From the NCBI RefSeq assembly GCF_963678635.1, contig NC_087068.1:45115013-45179012 (forward strand): 64,000 bases of DNA, read 5' to 3'. The translations under genes and the position numbers were made by a program. The notes under the pieces are model-generated. The model was not told where the DNA came from. It saw nothing but the letters and a program-made list of their open reading frames with translations, and did not search any database. Each line of letters starts with the position of its first letter. Within the stretch, counting starts at the first letter, position 1. Shown piece by piece: positions 42,935-54,600 of this stretch. This stretch comes from Symsagittifera roscoffensis (taxonomy: Eukaryota; Xenacoelomorpha; Acoela; Convolutidae).

Positions 42935-43120
42935 TTTGGCGCGCACTCCCCCTCAAAATTAGTTTTTATTGGCGCCTAAGGCCAAATGGTCCGTCACCAA
43001 ATGTGGATATCTCAAAACAGTACAAAGGGGGACCCCTTTGGGTAGGATGGGGGTCGAATACCTGAAAAAAAGCGTCCGCTCTCCCCCGCCCCCCACCCTC
43101 TAAATCCGTCCTGACAGTAA
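42935..43120 (-). mobile_element. Truncated GGCGCC-family element
   Basis: GCGCGCACTCCCCCTC, GGCGCC and a C-rich end near CTAAATCCGTCCT mirror the longer copies in reverse orientation. It is duplicated at 48828-49003 with the surrounding unit. Confidence 0.5.
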
Positions 43121-43209
43121 ACAGTGAGAAAAGAAGCCAACTGAAAAGCACACAAAACAAAAGAAAAATAAAACGAAATGAAGCAATGACGTTTTTTGAA
43201 CAAAAAAAT

Positions 43210-43392
43210 GGATTATAATCGATTAAAATGGATTATAATTCAATAAAACTTCAGAAATAATTTTTTTTTAAAATAATCGAATATAATAATGTGTTTATAA
43301 ATAATAATAATATAATAAAAATAATCGATTATAATGTGTTTTTTGTTTCAAAAAATAGTAACATCATAATCCATTTTTAATCGATTATAATC
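43210..43392. mobile_element. AT-rich inverted-repeat element
   Basis: The left arm starts GATTATAATCGATTAAAATG; the right arm ends in its near-perfect complement (one extra A), about 27 bp each, around an AT-only centre. The counterpart in D2 is at 49098-49279. Confidence 0.6.
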
Positions 43393-45061
43393 TTTTTTTG
43401 AAATTTATGGAGACTGACAATAAAAATCCATTATAATCTATTATTTTTGCTTTTTACTGAGTGCGACTGAAGTATAAACCAAAGAAAAAAAAACTCAGCA
43501 CAACATTAACGTCATTTGACTGATACTTGCAGGCCTAACTCATACAAAATCGTTACATAACTATTAAAATACAATTACTTTTTTTCGGCTGTTTTTGTTA
43601 CTAGTTAGTTTTTTCTTCGGTTGATTTATATACAAACAATTATTTTTGTGTCATTTAGTCGCACATCGTCTGTTAGTGGCAGTGGTTTTTCCAAACTTCC
43701 TGGGTTGACCTCCATAGATCGAAAAACCTAGTATTACAATTCCATAAACTAATTCTAAGAAAAATCCAAGTCAAACAAATATTTTTGGACAATATATGAT
43801 TAATTCAAAATTCAAAAAATTGGTATCGTTGAAAATTTTTGCCAAAAACTAGAAGTTTGTTTCTTTCAATATATTGTTTGCGTATTACATCAATGCAAAC
43901 CTTTGGCTCTATCTTTTAGTTTCTAGGGTCTTTGTAGTTTTCAGAACAAATTAATCAAAAAAGAATAATGTTTTGGTTTATGGAAAAACTCTAATTAAGC
44001 AGATTCCATATATGAAGAAAAAATCATGAACTTTTTGTGAAATTTTTTTTTATGGAATTGCATGACAAGTGTATGACTAGCGTTTTTCTATATATAAAAA
44101 TTGTATCAATAGCCTTTGGGCCAACCACGGTCAGTCGTTCTTTTTTTTAAATTTGGGTACAATTGTGACAAAGGGGTCCCAATAAACTAAAAGAGTTCCG
44201 GATGCAAATAGAGTGCTTTTTTCATCAGTGACGGTAGTCAGAGTAACAAATAACTTAGCGCAAATAAGGCAGAGAAAAACGTTTGATAAACGTCTTGAAA
44301 ACAATCGAACGGCGTCAACTGCTTTTCCTAAGTTTTATATTTGCTTAAGGTTTGCGTGATTTGGAACCCCTTTTTCACACTTGGTTTGCACAGGTATACA
44401 GGTTCCTGGAATGTGAAGCAGGTTGTCATCGGTATCTTTATGTGGAGAATGCGATAAAACAGTGTTAATAGTTCCGAGGTCAATGTTGTGTTGGGATCTT
44501 TTTGGGCTGGGATCAAGTTCATGACTGAGCTGTAAAGCCTATCTCCGTTACATGGCCAAATTGTGTATTTTGTGAATTGTAAATGGATTTTCTTTTGTAT
44601 TTTGTGAATTGTAAATAGATTCCGCAACAAGGACGCTTTTTATTCTTCTTTTGTTCTTTCTTTTTCTTTGATTGTTCCGACAGAAATTCAAAAAGTTTGA
44701 AGACTTGCCTCTATATTCCAGAGACCTATAAACACCGAATTGTGCGCCTATCCAGTGCACTGTTTGGCCTTTTTTTGTAGGTGTTGAGTTGAAATGCAGC
44801 CTAAATTATAGTCAAACTTTTGGTTTCGGGGAAAAAGAAGAACCGATGAAAAAATTTGAGCAATAAATTTTTTGCCCTTTCATGATGAAAATTTGCTTCA
44901 TTTTGATCCTTGTGCAGCTTTTGATTATGAATATGATTGTGACATTTTGAAAAGAGTTGTATCAACTAGCCAATTTTTAGAGGGCGATATAGTTCATTTT
45001 GAAAAAATATGCAAAAATCATTATGCTAATTCATACAGTTTTATGCCTGAATCATTGGCCG

Positions 45062-45735
45062 AGTCGGATGGATAAAAAGTATAGAATTTTTTTCATTTTT
45101 TTTCCGTTTATGTTCATTTGTTGGTTTTTAAATTTTTTGTCTGAGACCATATCAAATCTCTTTTTCCACATTTGACTAGGCGTTTTTCATAATGTGTTCT
45201 AATTAAAATTTAACTACTCACAAATTGGTTCAAACTCTGAAAAAAATCATCTATACGCGGTTATCTATGCGCGTTTATTCGCTTTTCTCTCTTTTTTTTT
45301 TTCAAGCGGAGTTGGCTCTATGTCTAGCTGCTCAGTAGCTTAGCTGATGTCTATTCAGTTCATGATTGATTTGTTGACTTTTTAGGGAACTTAAGCGAAT
45401 ATCCGAGTCGGATGGATAAAAAGTATAGAATTTCTTTCTTTTTTTCCCGTTTATGTTCATTTGTTGGTTTTTAAATTTTTTGTCTGAGACCATATCAAAT
45501 TTTTTTTCCTTATTTGACTAAGCTTTTTTCATAATGTGATCTAATTAAAATTTAAGTACTTACAAATTGGTTGAAACTCTGAAAAAAATCATCTATACGC
45601 GGTTATCTATGCGCGTTTATTCGCTTTTCTCTCTTTTTTTTCAAGCGGAGTTGGCTCTATGTCTAGCTGCTCAGTAGCTTAGCTGATGTCTATTCAGTTC
45701 ATGATTGATTTGTTGACTTTTTAGGGAACTTGTTG
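45062..45735 (+). repeat. 340-bp direct tandem pair inside D1
   Basis: The segment from GAGTCGGATGGATAAAAAG to GACTTTTTAGGGAACTT occurs twice (about 45061-45391 and 45406-45732). D2 has it once (about 50964-51294). Confidence 0.8.
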
Positions 45736-46788
45736 GTGTTCAATTTCTGCCTCTGGTTGAAAGAGATTTGTTTCAAACCGCCAGAAAAATATCAATTATG
45801 TCGGTTGTTCTACTGCCTAATTGTTTAAGTTATTTTGTGAAATTTTGAATAAGGCAAAAAATAGGCGTTAAATTGACTGGCTTGAATTATGATTGGCTAA
45901 AAAACTTATCTTGGTGCTTGAAGAAAAAGTTTTGACTGAGGGTTTACAATCAGTTTTGTTCAAAGAAACCAGATAATCTCAGAAATAAACTTTTTAGTTT
46001 TCTAACATATAGTGGATAACTGATCAAAACTGGATAAAAACAATTTTGTATACGGTTTTTTTAATGAAGTCTCGGTAATTTTTCAGTGTCAGATCGGAGG
46101 CACGACGATCTTCGTATTGTTGATTTTTCAACAATAATTTTTTCTGCGATGTTTTTGTTTCGATTTGATCATTCTCTGGTTTAATAAGGTTTTTCAAAAC
46201 ATTGATATGTTTCTTTTTAAAAGTTTGATTTTTTTCTGATAGTGTAGATGTAAATTAATCGGACTCAACGAACGACGCGTTTTACTCAATTTGGGTTATA
46301 GAGTAGACAAAACGTGAAACGACAAAACGTGAAATAATGCTTCTAACTTTGAGTTGCCCTAGACAATAAATTGGCACTTCGGTAACTTTAATTGTGGTAT
46401 GTCTTTAAACTTTACAAATTTACATGGTTTAGTGAGTAGCGCGGGATTTGAGGACATCCTCTCAGGCAGAGACAAAAAGTTCACCACTGAGCCCACCGGT
46501 TTAGATAGTGTTTTTGAAAAATTGTATAGCAAAAAGCCGGAAGTTAATTTATCAATTCTTTGACAATAGAAGAACAAAAGAATTCTCGAGAGGTTCAGGT
46601 TTTTGTTTGACAAGGTGATGAAATTCCTCTGATCTATCTACGCTGATCGAATTCCGGAGAACTAAGTCAAGTCTGGAGTCTGGATAATTGTGGGAGATTT
46701 TGTGTCTCGGAAAGTGTTATATTGCATTCTTACTTGACACTAATTTTACTCAGACAAGGTAATAACAACCTCAGTAGTGGTTACGTAG

Positions 46789-46928
46789 CAGTATCTAGAC
46801 AACCGCGTATTCAGACACTGTATTAACCAATCAGAATCGAAAAAAAGGAAGATATCAAAATCATTTCTTCCTGGTCTCGATTCTGATTGGTTAATAGAGT
46901 GTCTGAATACGCGGTTGTCTAAATACAG
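46789..46928. mobile_element. Foldback MITE, copy 3
   Basis: Duplicate of the element at 40912-41051, with a few substitutions in the arms; present because of the tandem duplication. Confidence 0.75.
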
Positions 46929-47756
46929 ACCGCACTCCCTTAATAGTGCAGAGAGTTATTAACCACCTGCCGGTCAAAACACCAAAGTTCGAATCTGTTT
47001 TGAGAAATTCTTCTTTCGCTTGACATCAAAACTTTATCAACTTAACTTTCGTTGACTTTGACTTTTTTGATATGATACTGTCTGAGCCGATGGGTTAGCG
47101 GCAAACTTTTTTGTCACCCTTTCATCTACAAAAGCATGAAAATTTTGAGAACTTTGAGAGAAAATGTTCTCCAACTTCTCACAAAAGTTAGTTGCCAAGC
47201 TTGAAAGTATGAATGAGTTCCTTGTCTAGAAGTATAAAGAGAATCCCTTTGTTTTTATACGGGTTTGTTTCATGCGAGGAGAATATTGTCAACTTCTTCA
47301 AAGATTTAGGTATTCAAATTGTTCGTGCATGATATAAATTCCATTATTTATGCTTGTGGTGGCAATGTTAGCAACAATTAAGGTTGTGGTTTTTTTATTC
47401 AGTCAGTTTTTGACTTTTCAACTCAAAGTTTGTGAGAAAAAAATTTTCAACAATCTGAAAAGTATTGTTTTCCAGAGCCAAAATGTTTAAAAGTTCACCT
47501 TTGGTTGTTTTTTGCGAAGTTATGGGGGATCGAATCTTGCTAACTTTGCCAATTTTGGATAATTAACGAGCGATGTTGACCTCCGTTAGACCAAAAACTC
47601 TGGCGGGGGAGGGTGTGTTGGCAAAAGTAGTTTCAGATAGCCTTGATTTCAGAACTTGATTTCAGTAAAAATCAATGCTTGATTCGATCCTGGCTTCAAC
47701 CAAAAAATAATCATTGCTGGATTTGACTCAATGCTGGAGTTTAAAAAATAGCTTAA

Positions 47757-47996
47757 TTGTTCGCAGTTTGTACTATTGCTTTGATCGCAATTTGAAGAAT
47801 ATTTTTCATCTGCACACACAAATGATTGTTTCGTCCTGAAGAAGCTCGGAAAAATTACGAACATGTCGGAATGGAAAAGCGAGACACAAGACAAAAAAAG
47901 CATCAAAATTTGCCATTTTGTGGCAAATTTGTTTTCTATGAAAATATCATCCAAAGACAAATTTCTGTCAGATTTCGGTTTCTCTGTTTCTACCAT
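47757..47996 (-). pseudogene. Duplicated SLC22 exon 1 with destroyed splice donor
   Basis: Same length (80 codons from ATG) and about 93 percent identical in protein to SLC22 exon 1 at 41864-42103, with no internal stop. The donor after the last codon reads TTAAGC instead of GTAAGC, so normal splicing is lost. No second copy of exon 2 accompanies it in D2. In position it could only have served as an alternative first exon for exon 2 at 40337. Confidence 0.8.
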
Positions 47997-50900
47997 CTTA
48001 ACAGTAAGAAACAAACAACTAGCAAAAAATTTAGAATGTTGTAAAGACATACACAGAGATGTGATAATTATATGTTATTTGAATGAAGATGTAAAGGTTG
48101 AGGTGCTTTAAGTTGTTCAGGTTTGAGCCACTTTGCGTTATTGTATTAGTAGATAAACTTGGGCTCAGTATTGAAGATTTGGTAAATATTAGTTAGCTTA
48201 TCTGAATCAAGTAAAGGTTTGGCCGGGCCAAAATGTAAAGTGTGAATAATGATTAACGTTTTTAAGACAAAACCTAAATATTAAATTGCTGAAAAGAACA
48301 TTTTAAGTTTGTTGAAATAAGTAATCAAGAATCAAATTTTGTTATTTCGATGTTATACTAGATATAACAGTTTGTGTTGTCGCACACAAAGCTTTTTTAC
48401 AATTAAACTAATCTTACCGAAATTAAGAATTAATAAAGTTCGATCGAAATCTTAAAATGTGCTCCTATTGAGTATAAAGTTTCTGCAGGTAAGCAATGGT
48501 GAGAGAAAAGTATATATTTTTTCGCGGTTCCTCAAAATCAGTGCGTATATTGATGCTGAGGTCAATTCTACAAAAAAGTTCTAAATTCTCTTTGAGCCAA
48601 AAGCTGATTACAAAAACAAAGAGAAGATTCTTTGGGAAATGATTGCCAATCGCAATTGAGAGGTGAGAGCGTTTAAAAAATTTCTATCCAGATAAGAATT
48701 TTTTGTTGGTTACTGGTATGTAAAGCGGTCTGATCACTGATCAGTTGAACTGTTAATTCATCGTAATAATTCATCGAGATGTGTTCACTATTAACCTTCT
48801 ATGCAGCAAAGTAATCTGTGTAATTTTTTGATGCGCACTCTCCCTCTAAATTAGTTTTTATTGGCGCCTAAGGCCAAATGGTCCGTCACCAAATGTGGAT
48901 ATCTCAAAACAGTACAAAGGGGGAACCCTTTGTATAGGCTGGGGGTCGAATACCTGAAAAAAGCGTCCGCTCTCCCCCACTCCCACGCTCTAAATCCGTC
49001 CTTACAGCAAACAGTGAGAAGAGAAACCAACCGAAAAGCACAAAAAACAAAACAAAAGTAAAACGAAATGAGGCAATGACGTTTTTTGAACAATAATGGA
49101 ATATAATCGATTAAAATGGATTATAATTCAATAAAACTTCAGAAATAATTTTTTTTTAAATATTCGACTATAATAATGTTTTTATAAATAATAATAATAT
49201 AATAAAAATCATCGATTATAATGTGTTTTTTGTTTCGAAAAATAGTAACATTATAATCCATTTTTAATCGATTATAATTTTTTTTTGAAATTTATGTAGA
49301 CTGACGATAAAAATCCATTATAGTCTATTATTTTTGCTTTTTACTGAGTGCGGGTAAATAAACCAACTGAAGTATAAACTAAAGAAAAGTAACTCAGCAC
49401 AATATTAACGTCATTTGACTGATTTTTGCAAGCCTAACTCATACAAAAATGTCACATAACTAATAAATTACAATTACTTGTTTTCGGCTGTTTTTGTTTC
49501 TAGTTAGTTTTTTTTTTCGGGTGATTTCTATACAAACAATTATTTTTCTGTCATTTAGTGGCACATCGTCTGTTAGTGGCAGTGGTTGTTCTGAACTTTC
49601 TGGGTTGACCTCCATCGACCGAAAAACCTACTATTAGAATTCCATAAATTAATTCTAAGGAAAAATCCAAGTCAAACAAATACCTTTGGACAATACATGA
49701 TTAATTCAAAATTCAAAAAATTGTCATCGTCGAAAATTTTTGCCAAAAACTAGAAGTTTGTTTCTTTGAAATATTGTTTGCGTATTACATCAATGCAAAC
49801 CTTTGGTGGCTCTAGTTTTTAGTTTTTAGGGTCTTTGTTATTTTCAGAACAAATTAATCAAAAAAGAATAATGTTTTGGTTTATGGAAAAACTCTAATTA
49901 AGCAGATTCCATATATGAAGAAAAAATCATGAACTTTTTGTGAAATTTTTTTTTATGGAATTGCATGACAAGTGTATGACTAGCGTTTTTCTATATATAA
50001 AAATTGTATCAATAGCCTTTGGGCCAACCACGGTCAGTCGTTCTTTTTTTTAAATTTGGGTACAATTGTGACAAAGGGGTCCCAATAAACTAAAAGAGTT
50101 CCGGATGCAAATAGAGTGCTTTTTTCATCAGTGACGGTAGTCAGAGTAACAAATAACTTAGCGCAAATAAGGCAGAGAAAAACGTTTGATAAACGTCTTG
50201 AAAACAATCGAACGGCGTCAACTGCTTTTCCTAAGTTTTATATTTGCTTAAGGTTTGCGTGATTTGGAACCCCTTTTTCACACTTGGTTTGCACAGGTAT
50301 ACAGGTTCCTGGAATGTGAAGCAGGTTGTCATCGGTATCTTTATGTGGAGAATGCGATAAAACAGTGTTAATAGTTCCGAGGTCAATGTTGTGTTGGGAT
50401 CTTTTTGGGCTGGGATCAAGTTCATGACTGAGCTGTAAAGCCTATCTCCGTTACATGGCCAAATTGTGTATTTTGTGAATTGTAAATGGATTTTCTTTTG
50501 TATTTTGTGAATTGTAAATAGATTCCGCAACAAGGACGCTTTTTATTCTTCTTTTGTTCTTTCTTTTTCTTTGATTGTTCCGACAGAAATTCAAAAAGTT
50601 TGAAGACTTGCCTCTATATTCCAGAGACCTATAAACACCGAATTGTGCGCCTATCCAGTGCACTGTTTGGCCTTTTTTTGTAGGTGTTGAGTTGAAATGC
50701 AGCCTAAATTATAGTCAAACTTTTGGTTTCGGGGAAAAAGAAGAACCGATGAAAAAATTTGAGCAATAAATTTTTTGCCCTTTCATGATGAAAATTTGCT
50801 TCATTTTGATCCTTGTGCAGCTTTTGATTATGAATATGATTGTGACATTTTGAAAAGAGTTGTATCAACTAGCCAATTTTTAGAGGGCGATATAGTTCAT

Positions 50901-51620
50901 TTTGAAAAAATATGCAAAAATCATTATGCTAATTCATACAGTTTTATGCCTGAATCATTGGCCGAGTCGGATGGATAAAAAGTATAGAATTTTTTTCATT
51001 TTTTTTCCGTTTATGTTCATTTGTTGGTTTTTAAATTTTTTGTCTGAGACCATATCAAATCTCTTTTTCCACATTTGACTAGGCGTTTTTCATAATGTGT
51101 TCTAATTAAAATTTAATTACTCACAAATTGGTTCAAACTCTGAAAAAAATCATCTATACGCGGTTATCTATGCGCGTTTATTCGCTTTTCTCTCTTTTTT
51201 TTCAAGCGGAGTTGGCTCTATGTCTAGCTGCTCAGTAGCTTAGCCGATGTCTATTCAGTTCATGATTGATTTGTTGACTTTTTTAGGGAACTTCTTGGTG
51301 TTCAATTTCTGCCTCTGGTTGAAAGAGATTTGTTTCAAACCACCGGAATAATATCAATTGTGTGGGTGTTTCTACTGCCTAATTGCTTAAGTTATTTTGT
51401 GAAATTTTGAATAAGGCAAAAAATAGGCGTTAAATTGAATGGCTTGAATTATGATTGGCTAAAAAACTTATCTTGGTGCATGAAGAAAAAGTTTTGACTG
51501 AGGGTTTAAAATCAGTTTTATTCAAATAAACCAGATAATCTCAGAAATAAACTTTTTAGTTTTCTAACATATAGTGGATAACTGATCAAAACTGGATAAA
51601 AACAATTTTGTGTGCGGTTG

Positions 51621-54600
51621 TTTATTAATGGTTAAATTTTTATGTACAAACAATCGACAGCCAGCTTTTTTTCATCTCAAATAAAATTATAGAATACGCC
51701 TTGAGCTAAATTAATGTTAATTGGAATTAAAACGCAAAGGAAAACCTAATTGACACCGAGTGAAATCTTATTTTAATTTCTAAAAACCAATTTTTATAAC
51801 TAAAAACCAAATTTTTTACCGCAGCATCACTTTTACAAAAGAAATATTGATCATACAGTGCTGATTTAAATTATTTGGACCCCAAAAATTTAAATAAATA
51901 TTACCACAAAAAAGGTCATTTTGGTTGTTTTTATGATTGAAGACTTTCGCTGAAACTGCCATTTAAATTGATGAAAAAAGTATACCAAAGAAGCTTCTTA
52001 CACAGCCCAACAAAATTCTACAAAGACAAAATTTCTAAAAATCTGTACAAAAAAATACATGCTGGGTGATATCCAAAAGAGTTTTACTTCCATTTAACAT
52101 CAATTAGCTCAAAAAGTTTTTGAAAATTTCATTTTAATTTAAAAGATTGTCGTCAGTTGTATCTTCAGAATGTTTACAGCAAACACTTTTTATCATTTTT
52201 TTTTGTCAAGTTTGAGGACAATTGGGTATAAGTTTAATGTTTCTGGTGATTCCCTAAACTCTACAAACTATTTTATAAAAACAAAAGGAAGCATAAAAGA
52301 AATTTTTTAATTGGAAAACAGGTGCATGGTTTATCATGGTGCATATACAGTCCACATATGTGATTTTCTTTTACTCAAATGTCAAAGACATAATTTCTTT
52401 TGGTCAATATTTCAGTTCTGTCATCGGTTACAAGGCTTATGTAAAATTTAGATTTTTGTTATTAATTGTTTAAATAACGTTGTTGTTGACAATTATCTTT
52501 GTGATTCTGTCACTAAAAATTGCAAGTGCACCTGCTGAAGCCTTGAAGCTGTTGATACTCGTCTTTGGTAGCACATTTCTCTTGTCTATAAAGTAATTTT
52601 TTTAGGTAAAATCTATTGCTTTTTGAGAAATTTTGTTGCGGTTAAACATTGTAAAATTGTAAAATTTTTGTCCAATATTGAATTTTGTGTTTTAAGTCTT
52701 GGTATATCAATTAAATGTATTTGTTTAAAAATTGCTGTAATGAGACTAAGAACTGAATTTTTTTTGTTCTGTAAGGAATTGTTTTGGTTATTGGTGTGCT
52801 AGGGAAAAAATAGGTATTTATCTGATAAATCTTAAGCAGGGTAAAAATCTTAAGTATCGATGTAACACTAGTATGGTTGGCTTAACTTTTTCTAAAATCG
52901 AAGTATCTGTTTTGACACTTTGCTTGATATATTCTCAAGAGTGTTTCCTGATACCGAGATAGTATTCTTACGGTCTTGTTAATAAAACTTTTGGCGAAGT
53001 ATCCAATGTATCGATGTAACACTAGTATGGTTGGCTTAACTTTTTCTAAAATCGAAGTATCTGTTTTGACACTTTGCTTGATATATTCTCAAGAGTGTTT
53101 CCTGATACCGAGATAGTATTCTTACGGTCTTGTTAAAAAAACTTTTGGCGAAATATCCAATTTGAATCGTTTCGTTTGATAGTTTTCAAGAAATTATTTC
53201 CTATGTTCTGTAATTGATTGTATTTCTGGAAGAAGACTTTGATATATAGATTTTTAGTTTCATCTTATAAAATTATATTTTCAGAAAAAGTTTGATTTAT
53301 TTTTGAGTTTTTGAGTTGTGGTATATTTATACTGCACCTCTGGTCTTGTTGTTCACTTATTGCGAGTTTGTCAGTGTGTCTGGGCTCGAAAAATTTATTA
53401 TTAATGTTTCATATCCAATGTGTTTTCGGATTTTTTAAACTGCTAAGTTGCCTGATTTGCCTAATTCTGGTTAATTGTATGAAACATAGAGATTTGTTAG
53501 ATTCAATTTTTTTGTCTCTTCTACGGCGTTCGTTAAAAGGTCTGGTTGTGCATATCAACTCATTGTGTTCGGTTTTGTTATTACTGAATATGTTTGTAAA
53601 TTTGGAAATTATTTGCATTCTTTTTTTGTTGGTTTCAATTTGATTTGTGCAATAGCCCGGATCGGCTTACAGTGAGCGAAAAAAATAGTGAGACAATTTG
53701 ATTTAAAAAACGTCTTTTGTAAAAATACTTATATTTCCACTTTCCACTAATACAGTGTAATTTTATAGGAGAGTTGGGAGCTGCTTTATTTGAGAGTTCG
53801 GAGCTGAGGTTTCCAAAAAAGTTGTTTAGACTTTAGGTCGCCTAAAATATCTAGATTCAAAAGAGGTTTTTTCAATGAAAATAGTTGCAGTTTGTTTGGC
53901 ATGATTTCTAAATTTTGATGGTGTGATTGATGTTGTCTTCTGTTAAAGCTGGGTAGTTTGAGCTCTGTTCAAACCAATTAATTTTTTTTTGTGTTATGAA
54001 CCTCCATTCGTGTTTTTAATCATGCATGCAAAAACTTATTGTCAAGACATTTCAGGAAATTTTAAAGAGTGGTAAAGTTTAATCGTTTTTTTTTCATGAA
54101 AGATAGAAAAAAAAGTTTTTTTTTCCATTTTTTCTAATGTTTTTAATTTTTATTATCAGTTGAAGCAATTAATTTGTTGTTATTTTTCATGGATATACAA
54201 ATAAAAATGTTGTAAGATCTTTTGATATAACAGAAATGATGCCTACTTCTGCTTCTGAGTCATTAATTATGTTTTCCAAATCTGTGAGTTAAGTTTTTGT
54301 CCATTATATCGAAATTTGATTGCGACCGTCGATCATAAACCACAACCTTGACGTGGGCAGTTTTTATCTAAAAATTGTGAAAAGTATTTATATTTTTTGT
54401 GTTTTAGTTCTTATTGATTATCTGCCAGTTTTATAATTTTAAGCTTTGATGACAAATTTTCATCGTAAAAGTAATGGTTGTATCTAATTAAACATAGCAG
54501 AAATTTTCCTGGTTCCTTATCAGGTCTATGTGTATCAGATAATCAATCATTTGTGTTATCTTGTAAGCCGATCGTTAAAAACTGCGATTCAATTATATCA

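Larger units (their letters stand above)
40465..46060. repeat. Tandem segmental duplication, unit D1
   Basis: Unit D1 covers part of the SLC22 intron, SLC22 exon 1 and about 4 kb upstream of it. It matches D2 (46340-51620) with offsets rising from 5875 to 5903 through small indels. It carries an extra internal 340-bp duplication absent from D2. Confidence 0.9.
42104..46339. other. Upstream region of the SLC22 gene (rest of D1)
   Basis: No supported gene. Contains a GGCGCC-family element (42935-43120), an AT-rich inverted repeat (43210-43392), and a 340-bp tandem pair (45062-45735). Short open frames at 44328-44630 and 44872-45075 recur unchanged in D2, but only because the DNA there is identical. 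Confidence 0.55.
46340..51620. repeat. Tandem segmental duplication, unit D2
   Basis: Direct copy of D1, including the foldback MITE, a copy of SLC22 exon 1, the GGCGCC element and the AT-rich inverted repeat. The segment aligned to 43938-45213 (49841-51116) shows no mismatch that I could find, whereas flanking parts differ by several percent. It contains no supported complete gene. Confidence 0.9.

Noticed and set aside
44328-45075. Small frames identical in D1 and D2 taken as conserved genes
   Set aside because: The DNA there is identical in both copies, so conservation says nothing; composition is not coding-like.
53311-53643. A 110-codon hydrophobic frame in the intergenic region
   Set aside because: T-rich DNA yields hydrophobic frames by chance; no start context, repeat or neighbour supports it.
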